A stretch of DNA of 64,000 nt from Mycobacteriales bacterium (GCA_035533475.1 DATLTS010000053.1:1-64000), one strand, 5' to 3'; shown: positions 1-9,614, counted from the first letter of the stretch. A program made the numbers and translations. Notes: generated by a model not told the origin, from the sequence alone.

Positions 1-2
1 CG

Positions 3-119
3 AAAGCCTTCTGCCGGCTGCGCTCCTACCTCGACACCGCCCGCAAACAAGGCCAACCAGCTCTGGCCGTCCTACGCATGCTCCACGACAGTGGGCCCTG
101 GATCCCCGCCATCGCCTGA
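3..119 (+). pseudogene. C-terminal end of an IS66-type transposase (cut by window edge)
   Basis: An open frame runs in from the window edge and ends at TGA 117-119. Its 38 residues (…FCRLRSYLDTARKQGQ…ALAVLRMLHDSGPWIP…) resemble the conserved C-terminal tail of actinobacterial IS66-family transposases, with the R-SYL-TA-K pattern followed by a GPW-P ending. The DDE core would lie outside the window, so activity cannot be judged. The gene ends 17 bp before the truncated transporter, which suggests that the right end of the element lies at about 120-136. Confidence 0.55.
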
Positions 120-135
120 GCGGGCGGCTGAGTAG

Positions 136-348
136 TTACAGCTGGACTAGCCCGCCGTATGCGAAGGCATATCCCAACCAGGCGTCCGTGCCATGGGTCC
201 AGTTAGCGTTTTTCGCCGACAACAAGAAAGTCGTCAACGCGAATCCGGCAAGCCCCAAAGGCGCCGGATCTGCCACCGGCGGCACAGCTGAAACGGCCAA
301 TTCGCGTGGCCCCAACTCAGGCGCCACTGCCTCCGAACGTACCGCCAT
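136..348 (-). pseudogene. satP: Truncated acetate uptake transporter (GPR1/FUN34/YaaH, SatP family)
   Basis: The 70-residue product contains the family N-terminal signature, with [16 protein letters not shown] starting the first membrane helix and a [11 protein letters not shown] segment resembling the start of helix 2. Full-length members have about 190-220 residues and six helices, so roughly two thirds are missing. The start ATG at 348 has a strong AAGGAGG ribosome site. The reading frame ends at a TAA lying in a GTAACTACTCAG sequence next to the IS66 transposase end. I infer that the insertion sequence cut the gene and supplied the stop codon. A functional product is unlikely. Confidence 0.7.
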
Positions 349-836
349 CGTGACCTTCGCCTCCTTGACTTGAAACCAGCGAGCCCCGACCAGCCCAGTC
401 GTGCGACCTCGCGGTGTCTATGTCCGCCGCCCGTTCAGGGGAACCGGATCCAGCCGCGGGCTGGCGACGAATCATGGGCAACTCGACGTGAGCCCGTCAA
501 CACAGGTACGCCCGATCCGCGCCGAAAGGGGGCCCGGATGCGACGAACGGTCGGCTCCACTCGCCGAACGGATCGTGCCGTTCCATTTGACGCGGTGCGC
601 CACCTTCAGCTCGCGGGCTCAATCGTCGATCCGGACGAGGCTTCGGATCCGCATCTCGACCGAGCCAAGTGAAGCCGACCGGCCTTCGAGGAGCACTGGA
701 TCGGCGCCGACAGCCGCCGTTTGGCGCCCAGTTTGCGCCGTCCGGCGCAACAAGGCCGTTCCATGCCGCCACCTCGGAGGACGGCAGGTCAGCTCGCGAC
801 TAGGGTCGGCAGCCCCTCAGCTGTGGGAGGTGCGCC
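349..836. other. Intergenic stretch without a supported gene
   Basis: About 490 bp upstream of the first LVIVD gene. Overlapping frames exist on both strands, but their composition is low-complexity (R, P and S rich) and they lack ribosome sites and recognisable motifs. The region presumably carries promoters for the two divergent neighbours. I could not pick out a convincing -10/-35 pair. Confidence 0.5.
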
Positions 837-2663
837 ATGCCGCGTGGACTTGAGCTATTCGGTCGCGCAGGGGTGAGGCGACGGGCCGTTTTCGGTGGGA
901 CGCTCGCACTCTCCTTGCTGGTGTCGACGGCCGGGATCGGGGAGGCGGGCATCGTGTCGGCTGCGGCTACAAGCTCGCTGGTGGGGCCGAACGCGAGTGT
1001 GCCGCCAGCCCAATGTGGGCCTGGGTCGACCCCCGAGCATGGGGTGCAGGGAGAAGTGCCCCTCATCGACCGACAGGATGGGCGCTCGCAACTCGGATAT
1101 TCCTGCAATCTGGTCGAGGTCGGCCGCTACCAGGGGGTCGGCGCCGGCTGGATGAACGCCTGGTATGGCAACTGCGACTACTACGACACCGGGCAGAACA
1201 CAGTCGATCCGGGGGTGCAGGCCATCCAGGTCACCGACCCGGTGCATCCCACCCCGACCGCCCGGCTGACCACCCCGGCGATGCTCGGCCCATGGGAGTC
1301 ACTCAAGGTCAACCAGAGCCGCGGGCTGCTCGCCGGGGTCGCCGCCTATGACGCGGCCGGACAAGGCCCGCTGTACTTCGATGTCTATGACGTGAAGACG
1401 AACTGCGGTCACCCGAAGCTGCTCGCCAGCGTGCCTTTCGACGTACCGATCGGACACGAGGGGACCTGGGCGCCGAACGGGATGACCTACTACGGATCGT
1501 CGACTGCGGAACAGACACTTGCGGCGATCGACGTTTCCAACCCAGCCTCGCCGCACTTGGTGAGCGTGCTGCACAACGCCACACACGGTCTCTCGGTGAG
1601 CGATGATGGCACCCGACTGTACATGGCGGACACCGGCGGCAACGGGCTCGACATTCTGGACGCGTCTTCCGTCCAAAACCGGTCGGCGCCCCCGGTGATG
1701 ATCCTTCCTTCGATCGGGCATTTGTACTGGACTGACGGCTCGACAGCCCAGGCCACGGTCCCGATCTTCTACGGCACGCACCCCTACATCCTTTTCTTCG
1801 ACGAGGGTGGTGGCAGCTGCTGCGGCACGTCCGGTGTATCCGGGGTCCCGGCCGGGGCGGCGCGGATCATCGACATCGCCGACCCTACGCATCCGAGGAT
1901 CGTCTCGGTGCTGCGGCTGGCGATCCAGACCCCTAGGTACGCCGCCCGCAACCAGGCTGAGGTCAAGGGCAACGGGTTGTTCGGCTACGAGGCTCACTAC
2001 TGCGCGGTGGACCGGGAACATGACCCCACCGCCGCGGCGTGTGGGTATTTCCAGTCCGGGATCCGGGTCTTCGACATCCGCAACCCCTACCAGCCCCGCG
2101 AGATCGCCTACTTCAACCCCCCAGCCCAAGTCGCCAAGCACGGCCAGCTTCCGGGCTCCGAGCACGACGGTGGCTTCAGCAACCCGGGCGGCACGGCGTA
2201 CGGGCAGCCGCCCAACCTGACCACCGACTGGTGCAGCTCCCCACCGCGCTTCTACACCGCGAAGGATGGTAGCCACGAGCTGTGGGCGCAGTGTCAGGAC
2301 AACGGGTTCATGGTGCTCAAGTTCACCAACGGGACCTACCCGCTGCCGGCGCTGCCGGCCTCCGGAACCGCCGCCACAGTCTCCTCCCGGGCCCCGGTGG
2401 CGTCGAAAGCCCCCGGCGGGCTCAGCTCAGCTGCAAGCGCCGGTTCGCTGCCGCGAACCGGCGGCTCCTATCTCCTCGGGGTCGCGGCACTAGTCGCGGT
2501 CGCCACCGGCCTCGCCGTGTTGCGCCGCACGAGGCTCAACCCGAGCCGAGCCGCGCCAGTGAGCGTCCGACGCCAGACTCCCACCGCAAACGCTGGGGAC
2601 CTCGGCGGTGCCCCGGGTGGATCGGTCACGCGCCGCCGCCCACGCCGCACCACCCATGGATGA
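837..2663 (+). CDS. LVIVD-repeat cell-wall-anchored protein, paralogue 1
   Basis: 608 residues. The start ATG is preceded by GGGAGG 7 nt upstream. Residues 1-45 form a secretion signal with an arginine-rich start and a hydrophobic stretch. The mature part carries repeated blades of the form 'v-DvsNPahP-l…' and 'IDIADPTHPRIVSVL', typical of LVIVD repeats, which are predicted to fold as a beta-propeller. A sorting signal LPRTGG at about residue 538 is followed by a hydrophobic helix and an RRTR tail, so sortase anchoring to the wall is expected. Conserved Cys-containing segments (GNCDYYDT, GGGSCCG) recur in the paralogues at 7167-8951 and 9615-11375. The ligand or activity is unknown. No sortase gene is in the window. 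Confidence 0.85.
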   Translation: MPRGLELFGRAGVRRRAVFGGTLALSLLVSTAGIGEAGIVSAAATSSLVGPNASVPPAQCGPGSTPEHGVQGEVPLIDRQDGRSQLGYSCNLVEVGRYQGVGAGWMNAWYGNCDYYDTGQNTVDPGVQAIQVTDPVHPTPTARLTTPAMLGPWESLKVNQSRGLLAGVAAYDAAGQGPLYFDVYDVKTNCGHPKLLASVPFDVPIGHEGTWAPNGMTYYGSSTAEQTLAAIDVSNPASPHLVSVLHNATHGLSVSDDGTRLYMADTGGNGLDILDASSVQNRSAPPVMILPSIGHLYWTDGSTAQATVPIFYGTHPYILFFDEGGGSCCGTSGVSGVPAGAARIIDIADPTHPRIVSVLRLAIQTPRYAARNQAEVKGNGLFGYEAHYCAVDREHDPTAAACGYFQSGIRVFDIRNPYQPREIAYFNPPAQVAKHGQLPGSEHDGGFSNPGGTAYGQPPNLTTDWCSSPPRFYTAKDGSHELWAQCQDNGFMVLKFTNGTYPLPALPASGTAATVSSRAPVASKAPGGLSSAASAGSLPRTGGSYLLGVAALVAVATGLAVLRRTRLNPSRAAPVSVRRQTPTANAGDLGGAPGGSVTRRRPRRTTHG

Positions 2664-2858
2664 GGCAACGCCGGCCAAGCTCTATCCTTGGCGCCGGAGT
2701 TCCCGCGAGCAAGCGGCGGGGACGACCGTTTCTGCCGGCCGGGTCGCATCCGCCAGGCTCGCCTGACGAAGTCGGGGGCAGTATGTGGGCTCGCACGGGC
2801 GTGCTTCGGTCGTGGAGGGCCACTTCCCGCGCCGCCCGGCACCGCTGCCCTACGGCGT

Positions 2859-2872
2859 AAGGAGAGGTCATC
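2859..2872 (+). promoter_or_regulatory. Strong Shine-Dalgarno facing an ATC codon
   Basis: AAGGAGAGG sits just 5' of an ATC codon at 2870 that is in frame with the CRTAC1/UnbV gene. It follows an in-frame TAA at 2858-2860. No ATG, GTG or TTG occurs in this frame between 2861 and the TTG at 2990. This ribosome site therefore points to initiation upstream of the TTG, perhaps at a non-canonical codon. Confidence 0.45.
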
Positions 2873-2989
2873 CCAGCGAGCAAGAAGAGATCCTCGGTCA
2901 CGCCACGCACCCAGCGGGGACTCGCAGGCCGACCTGTCCGGCCGAGCCAGTCACGGCGGGGCGTTCCGCTAACCGCGCGGTGGGCGGTC

Positions 2990-5257
2990 TTGGCGCTGGC
3001 GGTGGTCGGGATCGTGCTGCTCCGATTTCTGACCTCCGGGGCCGGCGGATCCATCACAACAGCCCCGTCCGACGCACAGGCTCGCGCCGCCGCCTCCATG
3101 TTGGCTGCCCTACCACCGCTTCCGCCCTCCACCACCCCCACCCTTCCCAGTGGATCGCCTGCCACCACCCTGCGTGGCATGGTCCGCGGACTGCCACCTG
3201 AACGGCAACTTGTGTCCCGAAATGGGCTGCGCCTGTGGGGCGGGCCTTTCGAACCCCGGCGAATCGCCGGGACGGGTTTCACCCGGGTCGACGGCCCGGC
3301 CGCGGGATTCAACCTGCTACCGGTCCCGCCCTGGTATCAGACGATGCAGCCCGGGGTAAACGAGTTCGCCCCGGTCGCTGCCGGCGATATCAACGGGGAT
3401 GGCTGGCCCGACGTCGCGGTCGGCACCCCCTACGGGGTATTCCTCTACCTGAACCTAGGCGGCCGGTTCGCCCTCCAGTCGATCGACTTTCCCTCGATGC
3501 GGCACTGGATCATTACCTATGTGGCGCTGGTCGACCTAACCGGGAACCCGGCCGGGCTGCCGGACCTATTCTTCTGCGCGTGGAAGCACGACTGCCACAT
3601 TTTGGTCAATCAGGACGGCAGTTTCTCCGGCGCCGACCAGATCACCCTGCCGCTGTCGGGGGAGGTAGCGGTACACGCGGCTGCGTTCGCCGATGTCGAG
3701 CACGACGGTCGGATAGACATCGTGACCGGCGCGAGCACCGAACTGGAATGGAACTTCTACCCGCGCAGCGACACTTTGTACCTCTGGCACAACTTGGGTG
3801 GCGGCCGGTTCCGACGGCAGGCACTGCCCGGCTCGCATGGCGAGACGTTGAGCCTGCTCTTCGCTGATCTCAACGGCGACGGATGGCCTGATCTGTATGT
3901 TGGCAACGACTTCGACGAACCCGACCTGGTGTACCTCAACCATCACGGCCAGCTTGAGCCCGTGCCCCGGGCCGGTAGTCCGTTCCCGTACTCCACCGAA
4001 AGCACGATGTCGGTCGACAGTGGCGACATCAGAAATGACGGGCAACCGGCGATCTACGAAGGGGCGATCGCCTTTGGCGGGATCAGCCCAGACCAGCTGC
4101 AGGCGCAGCGCGCACCACCGGGCGCCGCCTGCCGGGCCTCCTACACCGGTGATCCCACCGAACTGCAGAACTGCCTGGCGCTCGGCGAGTTCCAAACCGC
4201 GGTGGTGCGCTCTCGAGACGTGACCAGCGTCACCGAATGCCAGCACTTTACCGACCCAACGAAACAGCGGGACTGCGTCGCGGCAGGCTACCTGTGGAAC
4301 GAGGCGTTCGTCACCCTGCCCGACGAAGGCGCCAACCGGTCCGCGGTACAAGCCGAGTGCCAGCGGATCCCGGCCGCGCTGATCACGCTGCGTGACGTCT
4401 GCGCCGAGGTTCCCGCTAACCCGCTCGACTACGGCCAATCCGAGAAGACGCTCACCAACGAGATGCCGCAACATCGCAACACCAACCTGCTGTTCATCCC
4501 AAATGGCCACGGCTACCAGGACGTCACCACCCCCTGGGGGGTCGGCTTCGGCGGGTGGAGCTGGAACGCGAGATTCGTCGACCTGACCAACGACACCTGG
4601 CAAGACCTGTTCATTACCCAAGGCACCCGACTGCGCTTCGACAACTCCTCGAACATCCTCTACCGCAACCTTGGCGGCCAGCGCTTCGCCGACCAGACAG
4701 CGGCCTATGGGCTGCAGGACGACGTCCCCACCGGGGGCTCGTTGTTCCTCGACTACGCAATGGACGGCCGGGTCGACATCATCACCTATCCGTTCGCCCT
4801 GACCCCGGTGGTCTGGCGTAACGACCTGCCGGCTGGGCCCGGCCTGCAAATCGCGCTACGTGACGACCGGACGGCGAACCCGGCTGGCATCGGCGCGCGG
4901 GTGGTGATCCGCTCGCCGGACGGCCGGCTGCAGATGCGCGACATCAAGGCCAGCGGCGGATACGACTCGCAAGACTGGACCGTCGCTGCCTTCGGACTCG
5001 GCAACTGGTCGGCCGTGACCACAATCACCGTCACCTGGCCGGACGGGAGCATCCAGACGCTGACCGGGTTGGCGCTACACGCGGGCCGCTACACCCTCGA
5101 ACGGCTCCCTTTCGCCGCCGTCTCATCGGCGCCGTTGGGCACCGCGACCCCAGGATCCACCGCCGAGCCCTGCTGCTTCCGACGAGACCAAGGCGCCCCA
5201 GTCCAGCCCGCGTTCGAAAACCTCGCGCCGGCCGAGGAACCCGGCCGTCAACGGTGA
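2990..5257 (+). CDS. CRTAC1-family membrane-anchored protein with FG-GAP/VCBS repeats and ASPIC/UnbV domain
   Basis: 755 residues from the TTG at 2990. That start falls inside the N-terminal membrane helix. The same frame upstream (2870-2989) encodes about 40 basic residues that would make a normal cytoplasmic leader, so the true start may be at 2870, giving about 795 residues. Extracellular FG-GAP-type calcium-binding loops are visible: GDINGDGWPDVAVG near residue 130, ADLNGDGWPDLYVG near 300, and degenerate copies near 530 and 590. A Cys-rich insert lies at about 380-480. The C-terminal 90 residues match ASPIC/UnbV (GIGARVVIRSPDGR…GLG…TVTWPDG). The family includes UnbV of enediyne clusters; its biochemical role is unknown. 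It overlaps the next gene by ATGA. Confidence 0.85.
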   Translation: MALAVVGIVLLRFLTSGAGGSITTAPSDAQARAAASMLAALPPLPPSTTPTLPSGSPATTLRGMVRGLPPERQLVSRNGLRLWGGPFEPRRIAGTGFTRVDGPAAGFNLLPVPPWYQTMQPGVNEFAPVAAGDINGDGWPDVAVGTPYGVFLYLNLGGRFALQSIDFPSMRHWIITYVALVDLTGNPAGLPDLFFCAWKHDCHILVNQDGSFSGADQITLPLSGEVAVHAAAFADVEHDGRIDIVTGASTELEWNFYPRSDTLYLWHNLGGGRFRRQALPGSHGETLSLLFADLNGDGWPDLYVGNDFDEPDLVYLNHHGQLEPVPRAGSPFPYSTESTMSVDSGDIRNDGQPAIYEGAIAFGGISPDQLQAQRAPPGAACRASYTGDPTELQNCLALGEFQTAVVRSRDVTSVTECQHFTDPTKQRDCVAAGYLWNEAFVTLPDEGANRSAVQAECQRIPAALITLRDVCAEVPANPLDYGQSEKTLTNEMPQHRNTNLLFIPNGHGYQDVTTPWGVGFGGWSWNARFVDLTNDTWQDLFITQGTRLRFDNSSNILYRNLGGQRFADQTAAYGLQDDVPTGGSLFLDYAMDGRVDIITYPFALTPVVWRNDLPAGPGLQIALRDDRTANPAGIGARVVIRSPDGRLQMRDIKASGGYDSQDWTVAAFGLGNWSAVTTITVTWPDGSIQTLTGLALHAGRYTLERLPFAAVSSAPLGTATPGSTAEPCCFRRDQGAPVQPAFENLAPAEEPGRQR

Positions 5258-6408
5258 TGAGCCTCACGCGCCCCGCCATCCCCGGCGCCGCCCCTAGCGG
5301 CGGCGGCCTGTCTTGGCGCGGGATCCCCGTCGTGCTGCCTCGGCGTGGGGACCCACGGCTGCGACTCTCCGCAGTGATCATCTCGTTGCAGGTACTCGGC
5401 CAGGCTGGGCTGAACTTCAAGGTCTCGGTGGCCCAGATTCTGATCAGCGTCGCGGTGTGCGGGCTCGTCGAGATTGGCATCACCTATCGAAGGCAGCAAG
5501 CTCTCGTGTGGCCGGCAAGCGCGATCCTCACCGGCAATGGAGTCGCGTTCATCCTGCGGGCAGCCGGCACGCGGCACGGGCAGTGGTGGACGCTACACGG
5601 CGTTGGCTTCTTCATCCTGGCAGCCCTGATTGGCTTGCTCTCAAAATATTTGATCAAACCCGGCGGCCGGCAGGTGTACAACCCGTCGAACCTCGGTCTC
5701 GTCGCCTGTCTGCTGGTCGTCAGCAGCCCGGACGTTTTCCCACAATACCTGTGGTGGGGGCCGCTGAACCCCCCGGTCATCACCGCACTGGCGATCATCC
5801 TGCTCGGCGTGGTGTGGGTGCTGCGACCCGTCGGCATGTTGCCCATGACCGCGGCTTTTCTAGTGCCCTTCGGAGCCATGATCGGCGGTCTCGCCGCCAC
5901 CGGACACTGCTTCGCCGCGATCTGGCACACCGGCCCCGTGTGCGGGCTCGCCTACTGGCACGACATCACGCTGTCCCCCGAGCTCCTCATCTTCGTCTTC
6001 TACATGATGTCCGATCCCAAGACCGCGCCACGCTCCGCCCGGAGCCGACTCGCCTACGCGGGTATCACCGCGCTCATCGCCGCCGGGCTAATTGCCTTCC
6101 AACCCACCGAATACGGGGTCAAGGTCGCTCTGCTGGCCGCCCTGACCATCGTCTGCTCACTGGTCCCAGCCCTCGAACGCGCGTGTGATCGACCGCAGGC
6201 TCGCGGGCCCCGATCGATGGACGAACCGTGCCGGGGCGCGCCGCGTCAACCTGCCAGCGAGTGGCGGCACAGGGTCACCCCCTCGACGGTCGCGGTCGCC
6301 CTCATCCTGGTCACGGTTCCACTCGCGGTCAGCCGCCTGGCCGGCGATCAGCAGCTGCTTAACCTCGAGCGTGGCATCACCACCTCGGGCACCCCGCCAT
6401 CGCAATAG
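5254..6408 (+). CDS. RnfD/NqrB-like (UnbU-type) integral membrane protein
   Basis: 384 residues with about ten hydrophobic segments. The motifs RQVYNPSNLGLV (about 145) and YMMSDPKTAP (about 250) are typical of the NQR2/RnfD/RnfE family, whose classical members are membrane subunits of ion-pumping NADH:quinone or ferredoxin:NAD oxidoreductases. I see no clear SGAT-type flavin attachment site. The gene starts inside the stop codon of the upstream UnbV-like gene (ATGA), so the two are translationally coupled and the products probably work together. The same pairing, UnbV with UnbU, occurs in enediyne loci, but no polyketide synthase lies here. A role in membrane electron transfer is inferred only. 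Confidence 0.8.
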   Translation: MMSLTRPAIPGAAPSGGGLSWRGIPVVLPRRGDPRLRLSAVIISLQVLGQAGLNFKVSVAQILISVAVCGLVEIGITYRRQQALVWPASAILTGNGVAFILRAAGTRHGQWWTLHGVGFFILAALIGLLSKYLIKPGGRQVYNPSNLGLVACLLVVSSPDVFPQYLWWGPLNPPVITALAIILLGVVWVLRPVGMLPMTAAFLVPFGAMIGGLAATGHCFAAIWHTGPVCGLAYWHDITLSPELLIFVFYMMSDPKTAPRSARSRLAYAGITALIAAGLIAFQPTEYGVKVALLAALTIVCSLVPALERACDRPQARGPRSMDEPCRGAPRQPASEWRHRVTPSTVAVALILVTVPLAVSRLAGDQQLLNLERGITTSGTPPSQ

Positions 6409-6542
6409 CGGGAGCCCTTCCGCGGTCGCACTAGATTCGATCCAGTGACCGGCTCCAGCCCAGGATCGACTCTGCTCTCTTGCCTGCCGTTCGACCACGG
6501 GTTGGGCGGCGAGCGACGTCGGTGGCCGAACGTCGGCCGGAT

Positions 6543-7079
6543 TCACTCCATGCAGTACCCGTGCTCCACGAGCCGCTGCGCCATGGTGTGATAAGCCACG
6601 GGGTTAGTCGGGGCCCATGTGGCTAGACCGTCGACGTAGCGGTTGTACATGCAAAAAGCAGCGGCGATGAGGACGGTGTCGTGGATTTCGAGGTCCGTCG
6701 CCCCGGCCTTCCGGGCGGCGCCGATATCCGTCGCCGTCACGTCACGGCCGCTCCGCTGCACCTTGGCCGCAATCCCGAGCAGGGCGCGTAACTTGGTGCC
6801 GATGAGCAGGCTCGCCGGATCACCTAGCACTGCGCTCACCAACGCCTCACCCTGGTCGAGTTGGCGGGCCGCACACGCACTATGCGAGGCCTCGCAGAAA
6901 CGGCACTCGTTGAGGCTCGAGACATAGGCCGCGATGAGTTCACGTTCCCCGCGGCTCAGGGAACTATCACCACGCAGCAGAATTTCGGCGAGCTGGTTGA
7001 GGGGTCGCGCAGTCTCGGGCCGGAAGGCCATCGGCCCAAGTATTCCGGGCAGCCCGTCCGGCAGCTCGATGTGCGCCAT
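6543..7079 (-). CDS. Carboxymuconolactone decarboxylase / AhpD-like peroxidase-related protein
   Basis: 178 residues from the ATG at 7079, chosen over the upstream start at 7142 because the first 21 residues of that longer frame do not look like the family. The AhpD motif E-C-x-x-C-x-x-x-H is present as ECRFCEASH near residue 60. This is the redox-active cysteine pair and proton-relay histidine of alkylhydroperoxidase-like proteins. The product is probably a cytoplasmic hydroperoxidase or disulfide reductant. It converges with the RnfD-like gene and is followed by the second LVIVD gene in the same orientation, 90 bp further upstream. Confidence 0.8.
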   Translation of the reverse strand: MAHIELPDGLPGILGPMAFRPETARPLNQLAEILLRGDSSLSRGERELIAAYVSSLNECRFCEASHSACAARQLDQGEALVSAVLGDPASLLIGTKLRALLGIAAKVQRSGRDVTATDIGAARKAGATDLEIHDTVLIAAAFCMYNRYVDGLATWAPTNPVAYHTMAQRLVEHGYCME

Positions 7080-7166
7080 CACTCCCGTCCCCTCGCGCGA
7101 CGACAGGCACGCCGGCAGCGGCTGGCTACCATGCAGGAGCACTGCACGGGGGTCACCGGCAGCGCC

Positions 7167-8951
7167 TCATTCGGCCCCGCCGCCAGACCTCGGTTGCCGG
7201 ACACCGCCAGCGCCGACGGGATTAGCGGTCGCTGTCACGCGCTGCCGATGCCGAGTGCTCACCTGCCAGGCTCCACGCCGGTTGATCCTTGTACGGCGCA
7301 GCACCGCGAGGCCAGTGGCGACCGCGACCAGCGCGCCGAGGGCGAGGAGTGAGGAGCCACCGGTTCGTGGCAGCGAACTGCCGCTCGCAGCCGCGCGGGG
7401 CCCGCTGGGCACGGTGGCGGCAACCGGAGCTCTGGCGGGGACCGCGCCGGCCGTACCGGAGGCCGGCAGCGCCGGCAACGGGTACACGCCGTTGGTGAAC
7501 TTGAGCACCATGAACCCGTTGTCCTGACACTGCGCCCACAGCTCGTGGCTACCGTCAGCCGCCGTATCGAACCGGATCTGCGAGGTGCACCAGTCCGCCG
7601 TCAAGTTCGGCGGCTGCGCGATGTTCGTCACCCCACCCGCGTGTTCCGAGCCGGGGAGCTGGCCGTGCTTGGCGACTTGCGCCGGCGGGTTGAAATAGGC
7701 GATCTCCCGCGGCTGGTAGGGGTTGCGGATGTCGAAGACCCGAATCCCGGACTGGAAGTAACCGCAGGCCACCGCGGTCGGGTCATGCTCTCGGTCCACC
7801 ACGCAATAGTGTGCCTCGTAGCCGAACCCCCCGTTGCCCGCGACCTCGGCCTGGTTTTGCTTGGCGTACTTCGGAGTTTGGATCGCCAACCGCAGCACCG
7901 AGATAATCTTCGGAGCTGCGGGATTCGCGATGTCGATGATCCGGGCCGCCCCCGCCGGCACACCGGTCGTGCTCAGCGAGCTCCCGGCGCCTCCCTCGTC
8001 GAAGAAGAGAATGTAAGGGTGCCCGTGGTAGCTGATGGGAATCGTGCTCTGGGCTGTCGAGCCATCGGTCCAGTACACATGGCCGATCTCGGTCGTCACC
8101 GGCGCGGCGGACCGGGACTGGATCTGGCTGACGTCGTAAATCTCCAGGCCGTTGCCGCTCCCGCTGCTGCCGACAATGTCCGCAGCATAGAGGGTATTTC
8201 CGTCGTCGCTGACCGACAGACCATGCGTGATCGTTCCCACCCGGAACACATTGAGCAGGCGGGGAAGCGCTGGATTGCTGACGTCGATGGCGGCCAACGT
8301 GCCGGCAGACGCCGTGCTGCCGTAGTAGGTCATGCCGTCGGGTGCCCAGTTCCCCTCATGGCCGAACGGGACGTCCATCGGGGTGCTAGACAGCAGCGTC
8401 GGGTGGGCGCAGTCAGTCTTGACGCTGTAGACGTCGAAGAACAGCGGACCCTGGCCGGCGCCGTCGTAGGCGGCAACCGCCCCGAGCAGGCCGCGCGGCT
8501 GGTTGACCTTGAGTGACTCCCACGGCCCGAGCATCGCCGGGCTGGTCAACCGGGCGGTCGGCTGCGGATGCGCCGGGTTGGATGCGTCGATCACCTGCAC
8601 CCCCGGGGCGGTGGTGTTCTGCGCGGTGTCGTAGTAGTCGCAGTTGCCATACCAGGCGTTCTGCCAGCCAGCGCCGACCCCCTGGTACTGCCCGACGAGC
8701 ACCAGGTTGCACCGGTAGCCGAGTTGGGACCGCCCGTCCTGGCGGTCTTTGAGCGGCACCTCCCCTTGCACCCCGTCTTCGGGCACCGACCCCGAGCCGC
8801 AGTGAGCCGGCGGCACAGTCGCGTTCGGCCCGACCAGCAGACTCCCCGAACCCGCCGCAGCGGCGCCGACCCCCGCACCTGCCGACAGCAGCATCAGAGC
8901 CGCGACCCCGGCCAGCAACCGAACGCCCGGGACCCTCGGTCCAGCAATCAC
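7167..8951 (-). CDS. LVIVD-repeat cell-wall-anchored protein, paralogue 2
   Basis: 594 residues from the GTG at 8951, which has GGAGGT 5 nt upstream. The open frame extends to 9218, but that extension is not signal-like. Residues 1-35 are a secretion signal (VPGVRLLAGVAALMLLSAGAG). The LVIVD-type repeats follow the same order as in paralogues 1 and 3, with long identical stretches such as the GIRVFDIRNPYQPREI and GSHELWAQCQDNGFMVLK regions. LPRTGG at about residue 527, a hydrophobic helix and an RRTR tail mark sortase anchoring. A short extra basic tail of about 35 residues follows. The function is unknown. Confidence 0.85.
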   Translation of the reverse strand: MIAGPRVPGVRLLAGVAALMLLSAGAGVGAAAAGSGSLLVGPNATVPPAHCGSGSVPEDGVQGEVPLKDRQDGRSQLGYRCNLVLVGQYQGVGAGWQNAWYGNCDYYDTAQNTTAPGVQVIDASNPAHPQPTARLTSPAMLGPWESLKVNQPRGLLGAVAAYDGAGQGPLFFDVYSVKTDCAHPTLLSSTPMDVPFGHEGNWAPDGMTYYGSTASAGTLAAIDVSNPALPRLLNVFRVGTITHGLSVSDDGNTLYAADIVGSSGSGNGLEIYDVSQIQSRSAAPVTTEIGHVYWTDGSTAQSTIPISYHGHPYILFFDEGGAGSSLSTTGVPAGAARIIDIANPAAPKIISVLRLAIQTPKYAKQNQAEVAGNGGFGYEAHYCVVDREHDPTAVACGYFQSGIRVFDIRNPYQPREIAYFNPPAQVAKHGQLPGSEHAGGVTNIAQPPNLTADWCTSQIRFDTAADGSHELWAQCQDNGFMVLKFTNGVYPLPALPASGTAGAVPARAPVAATVPSGPRAAASGSSLPRTGGSSLLALGALVAVATGLAVLRRTRINRRGAWQVSTRHRQRVTATANPVGAGGVRQPRSGGGAE

Positions 8952-9614
8952 CGCTACCTCCACTTCCCCGCACGGCAACACGCGGGCGAAGACCTGCGCC
9001 ACAGCCCACGTCCCTAGCCATGTCGCTGCCGTCCGCGCCTCTGTGCCTCCCCGCCGGGTGACGGACTGACACAGAACTCGCTGTTCGACCCCCCTGCAGC
9101 GTGGTCCTGGCCGGCGTGGCAAGTTTGCGACGGGCGGTCGAAACCGCGCGCCAAACGGTGACTGGAGATCCCAGGACAGGAAAAGTTCACGGTCGGGCGC
9201 GAATCTCGCCGGGACCATCGCTCAACGCAACTTCGGCCTCCCTCCCATGGCAGCTCCCATCCGGTTCCGTGGAGTCCACGCCCGTGGTGAACGGGGTCGG
9301 CGAGTCCGCGCTGACGTAGACGACCCCGCGTCATCCTCAAGGACCTGTCTCAAGGATCTCGGCGGAAGGAGCACGGTGGTCGACCCGTCGATGTTGGTCG
9401 GTCCGAGATGGCGGCAAGCAACTGGAGAACGCATCGCCCCAATCACGGCTGACGTTCCCAGGGTTACTCGCGGAAGTAGGTCGGAATCCGCCGTTCAACG
9501 ACCAGATTCGACCGTTTAGCGCAGAAAGCGCCAACTGGGAGTGACCTGGGGGGACGATCCCCCGCCTAGCCGTCTAGGTTCCCCCTGACCGCGTGTCGGG
9601 GAGCGGAGGTCGAG
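8952..9614. other. Divergent intergenic region between LVIVD paralogues 2 and 3
   Basis: About 660 bp separating two divergently transcribed LVIVD genes. No frame here has both a ribosome site and a recognisable product. Promoters for both genes should lie here. I saw no strong inverted repeat or clear shared operator. Confidence 0.5.

Noticed and set aside
2990-6408. Enediyne biosynthetic cluster
   Set aside because: UnbV- and UnbU-like genes are present, but there is no PKSE polyketide synthase or thioesterase nearby.
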